Below are positions 7,029 through 8,396 of a stretch of DNA of 8,396 nt, piece after piece. The notes below the pieces were generated by a model. That model did not search any database. It saw nothing but the letters and a program-made list of their open reading frames with translations, and had not been told where the DNA came from. The translations under genes were made by a program, and so were the position numbers. This stretch comes from an uncultured Bacilli bacterium (lineage in GTDB: Bacteria; Bacillota_I; Bacilli_A; RFN20; CAG-826), in the NCBI GenBank assembly GCA_934133115.1, contig CAKPAV010000063.1:1-8396 (forward strand), given 5' to 3'. Each line of letters starts with the position of its first letter. Within the stretch, counting starts at the first letter, position 1.

Positions 7029-7284
7029 CTTTTTCATCTTCAAAAGCTTCAAATTTTAAATGAATTCTTTTGCTTTCTAGTTTTCCAGCAATAGAGATAA
7101 CTTCTCTTAAAGCATCCGCAACTGAACCCTTACGTCCGATTAAACGCGCAGTATCGCTAGCGTCGCTTACGACAAGAAGTACAACATCTTTTTCAGAGTC
7201 ACTAGGCATTTGTCTAATGATCATTGAATCAGGGTTTTCAACAAAAGAATCTACGAAAGCATGGATAATCTTTTCGTAATCCAT
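7018..7284 (-). CDS. khpA: KH-domain RNA-binding protein KhpA (YlqC family)
   Basis: 88 residues, slightly longer than usual for KhpA (about 75-80) because of an acidic C-terminal tail (EAFEDEKDED). A single KH domain is evident: RLIGRKGSVADALREVISIAG at 47-67 contains the GxxG loop as GRKG (50-53), which contacts single-stranded RNA. KhpA in other Gram-positive species pairs with KhpB (Jag) and affects cell elongation and sRNA or mRNA stability; that role is known for the family, not shown here. The binding site AAGGAG lies 10 nt upstream, inside the last codons of rpsP, and only 5 nt separate the rpsP stop from this start. Position between rpsP and rimM is the standard Gram-positive arrangement. 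Confidence 0.93.
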   Translation of the reverse strand: MDYEKIIHAFVDSFVENPDSMIIRQMPSDSEKDVVLLVVSDASDTARLIGRKGSVADALREVISIAGKLESKRIHLKFEAFEDEKDED

Positions 7285-7289
7285 GATAA

Positions 7290-7553
7290 CTATTCTCCTT
7301 TTTTAGCTTTTACAATGATACCTTGTTTTGAAAATAAAGCACGAACTGTATCAGAAAGTTGAGCACCATTTCTAATCCATTTGATTGCTTTTTCTTCATC
7401 AATCTTTGCAGCATTGTTAACATCTTTAGGATCATATGTTCCTAAAAGTTCAATGTAACGTCCATCACGTGGGAATCTGCTGTCAGCAGCAACAATTCTA
7501 TATGAAGGATCATTGTGACGACCAGTTCTTGTTAATCTAATTTTTACAGCCAT
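7290..7553 (-). CDS. rpsP: 30S ribosomal protein S16
   Basis: 87 residues, typical S16 length. S16 is a primary 16S rRNA binder needed for assembly of the 30S body. The N-terminus [21 protein letters not shown] and the following [20 protein letters not shown] (23-42) are diagnostic of the family. The protein ends VKAKKGE. The start at 7553 is chosen because it gives the family N-terminus and has AAGGAG 9 nt upstream; the frame stays open to 7610, but that extension would cross the promoter boxes. It is the first gene of the rpsP-khpA-rimM-trmD operon. The operon is on the opposite strand to ffh, unlike Bacillus, where rpsP follows ffh in the same direction. Confidence 0.97.
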   Translation of the reverse strand: MAVKIRLTRTGRHNDPSYRIVAADSRFPRDGRYIELLGTYDPKDVNNAAKIDEEKAIKWIRNGAQLSDTVRALFSKQGIIVKAKKGE

Positions 7554-7562
7554 TTTAATAAT

Positions 7563-7568
7563 CTCCTT
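7563..7568 (-). promoter_or_regulatory. rpsP ribosome binding site
   Basis: AAGGAG on the minus strand, 9 nt before the ATG at 7553, within a run AAAAAAGGAG. It supports the short form of S16 over the longer open frame that reaches into the promoter. Confidence 0.85.
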
Positions 7569-7581
7569 TTTTAACGCTATT

Positions 7582-7610
7582 AGTATAGTAGAAACATTTA
7601 TCAGTGTCAA
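7582..7610 (-). promoter_or_regulatory. Sigma-A promoter of rpsP-khpA-rimM-trmD
   Basis: On the minus strand, a consensus -35 TTGACA (7610-7605) and -10 TATACT (7587-7582, one mismatch) are separated by exactly 17 nt. A start site near 7575 leaves a leader of only about 20 nt, long enough for the binding site but too short for a riboswitch. The strength fits a ribosomal protein operon. Confidence 0.9.
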
Positions 7611-7670
7611 GTATTTTTACTTAACAGTAATTAAAATTTTAAATTTAGCCAAAATAAAAATGCGTTTAAT

Positions 7671-7699
7671 TTGACATATACCTACTAGGTGTATATATT
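7671..7699 (+). promoter_or_regulatory. Sigma-A promoter of csoR-copA
   Basis: Consensus -35 TTGACA (7671-7676) and -10 TATATT (7694-7699, one mismatch) with a 17-nt spacer. The start site should be near 7706, giving a leader of about 17 nt. It diverges from the rpsP promoter, with about 60 nt of AT-rich DNA between the two -35 boxes, including TTAAAATTTTAA at 7631-7642. Confidence 0.88.
7676..7694 (+). promoter_or_regulatory. Probable CsoR operator in the promoter spacer
   Basis: A 19-bp imperfect palindrome, ATATACCTACTAGGTGTAT, is centred on C7685 with eight of nine arm pairs complementary (only T7679/G7691 mismatched). It resembles the TACC...GGTA type dyads reported for CsoR repressors. 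It fills the -35 to -10 spacer, touching both boxes, so a bound repressor would block RNA polymerase. Assignment to CsoR is inferred from position directly upstream of csoR. Confidence 0.8.
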
Positions 7700-7710
7700 G
7701 ATATTGTAGC

Positions 7711-7717
7711 GAGGTGA
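7711..7717 (+). promoter_or_regulatory. csoR ribosome binding site, fixes the start at 7723
   Basis: GAGGTGA lies 5 nt before the ATG at 7723. The in-frame GTG at 7714 is part of this site, so it is not a plausible start. Confidence 0.85.
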
Positions 7718-7722
7718 ATTTT

Positions 7723-8025
7723 ATGAGTGAAAAAAAATGTTTTTGTGCAGAACGAAGCAAATTAAGAACTCAAGAAGAAAAAAATAATTTAGAAAAAAGG
7801 ATAAATCGCATTATCGGACAAATGAATGGTATAAAAAATATGATTGAAGATAATCGATATTGCAGCGATATTATTATTCAATTATCCGCAATTGACAAAG
7901 CAATAAAAAGCTTAGCTAATTTAATGATTGATAATCATATTCGCACTTGTGTTGTTGAACATATAAAAAATGATGACTATTCAGATATTGAAGATATATC
8001 TACATTCTTTAAGAGGTTTCAATAA
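7723..8025 (+). CDS. csoR: Copper-sensing transcriptional repressor CsoR
   Basis: 100 residues, all-helical CsoR/RcnR/FrmR (DUF156) family. Such proteins bind operator DNA when metal-free and release it on Cu(I) binding. The family core RINRIIGQMNGIKNMIEDNRYC at 26-47 is clear. The Cu(I) ligand set is complete: C47 (preceded by Y46), H72 and C76 in the H-x3-C spacing, matching Cys36/His61/Cys65 of the M. tuberculosis protein. This favours copper over nickel (RcnR) or formaldehyde (FrmR). The N-terminus holds two extra cysteines, C6 and C8. Close similarity to B. subtilis CsoR is visible through IEDNRYCSDIIIQLSAID. Its stop overlaps the copA start by 1 nt (TAATG), and the promoter carries a dyad that fits autoregulation. 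Confidence 0.94.
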   Translation: MSEKKCFCAERSKLRTQEEKNNLEKRINRIIGQMNGIKNMIEDNRYCSDIIIQLSAIDKAIKSLANLMIDNHIRTCVVEHIKNDDYSDIEDISTFFKRFQ

Positions 8026-8396
8026 TGAAACAAAAATTTTCTGTTTTGGGTATGAGCTGTGCAGCTTGTGTTAGTCATGTAAATAAAGCAGTAGTTCATC
8101 TTAAAGGTGTTAACAATGTTGATGTTAATTTATTATCTAATTCAATGGTAGTGGATTATGATGAAACAGTAGTTAATATTAATGATATTATTAATGCAGT
8201 TTGTGATGCAGGATATGGTGCAAAAATATATGAAAAAGTTAATAACAATGCAGCGTTAAAAAAAGATTTACATAAATTAATCGTATCATTTATCTTATTA
8301 ATTTTATTAATGTACGTATCTATGGGACACATGGTTGGATTACCGTTACCACCATTTTTAACCGGACACATGAATGCCTTGTGGTATGCATTAACA
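8025..8396 (+). CDS. copA: Copper-exporting P1B-type ATPase CopA, 3' truncated by window edge
   Basis: The first 124 residues are present and the frame is still open at the last base. CopA uses ATP to pump Cu(I) out across the cytoplasmic membrane. A single N-terminal heavy-metal-associated domain spans about 1-70, with the Cu(I) site GMSCAACVSHV at 9-19 (C12, C15). A hydrophobic segment starts near residue 83 (KLIVSFILLILLMYVSM), followed by GHMVGLPLPPFL, the pattern found at the first membrane helices of bacterial CopA. The CPC metal site, DKTGT phosphorylation motif and ATP-binding domain lie outside the window and cannot be checked. AAGAGG 8 nt upstream lies within csoR, and the 1-nt overlap implies co-expression under CsoR control. 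Confidence 0.93.
   Translation, partial: MKQKFSVLGMSCAACVSHVNKAVVHLKGVNNVDVNLLSNSMVVDYDETVVNINDIINAVCDAGYGAKIYEKVNNNAALKKDLHKLIVSFILLILLMYVSMGHMVGLPLPPFLTGHMNALWYALT

Noticed and set aside
7070..7279. 69-codon plus-strand frame opposite khpA
   Set aside because: Shadow of the KH-domain gene, Ser/Thr-rich with no recognisable features or binding site.
7554..7610. N-terminal extension of S16 to 7610
   Set aside because: The extension would cover the -35 and -10 boxes and lacks homology; the family N-terminus and binding site place the start at 7553.
8156..8371. 71-codon minus-strand frame opposite copA
   Set aside because: It overlaps the copA HMA and first membrane segment; its hydrophobic look mirrors the antisense of the CopA membrane helix.
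1..8396. Mycoplasma genetic code (UGA as Trp)
   Set aside because: Trp codons in ftsY, trmD, rpsP and copA are TGG, and ylxM and rimM end at TGA exactly where the families end.
1..8396. Mobile elements, CRISPR arrays, tRNA or rRNA genes
   Set aside because: No transposase or integrase motifs, spaced repeats, terminal inverted repeats or RNA-gene signatures were seen; gaps between genes are too short to hide them.

Overview
The window is a compact, AT-rich stretch of bacterial chromosome that is almost entirely coding. Gene content and order, strong purine-rich Shine-Dalgarno sites and sigma-A type promoters point to a low-GC Gram-positive lineage (Bacillota, or a Mycoplasmatota relative). 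UGA is used as a stop (ylxM, rimM) and Trp is encoded by TGG, so the standard code applies and code-4 mycoplasmas are excluded. The exact taxon cannot be named from this sequence alone.

Left part, plus strand (2-5690): the 3' two thirds of recG (branch-migration helicase), then a tight cluster plsX (acyl-phosphate synthesis), rnc (RNase III), ftsY (SRP receptor), ylxM (SRP-associated HTH protein) and ffh (SRP GTPase). Most junctions overlap by 1-11 nt or leave 1 nt, so plsX to ffh looks like one translationally coupled operon, with a candidate promoter in the 80-nt recG-plsX gap. A perfect-palindrome terminator directly after ffh also serves the opposing operon.

Middle part, minus strand (7553 down to 5709): rpsP (S16), khpA (KH-domain RNA-binding protein), rimM (30S maturation) and trmD (tRNA m1G37 methyltransferase). 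They are driven by a near-consensus promoter (TTGACA-17-TATACT). A hairpin plus T-run between khpA and rimM may act as an internal attenuator. In Bacillus subtilis this block follows ffh in the same direction. Here it is inverted and meets ffh tail to tail.

Right part, plus strand (7671-8396): a copper-homeostasis operon starts divergently from rpsP. It holds a CsoR-type repressor with its C-H-C copper ligands, then the first 124 codons of a CopA copper-exporting P-type ATPase, which runs off the window. A 19-bp imperfect palindrome fills the gap between the -35 and -10 boxes and is the probable CsoR operator.

Most of this is conserved housekeeping DNA, and I see no clear sign of a new system. 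The points most worth a second look are the inverted rpsP block, the PlsX with several altered family-signature residues, a Glu in place of the conserved catalytic Asp in TrmD, the internal khpA-rimM hairpin, and the copper operator layout. There is no gene-free stretch over 300 bases; the longest gap is the 169-nt rpsP-csoR promoter region.
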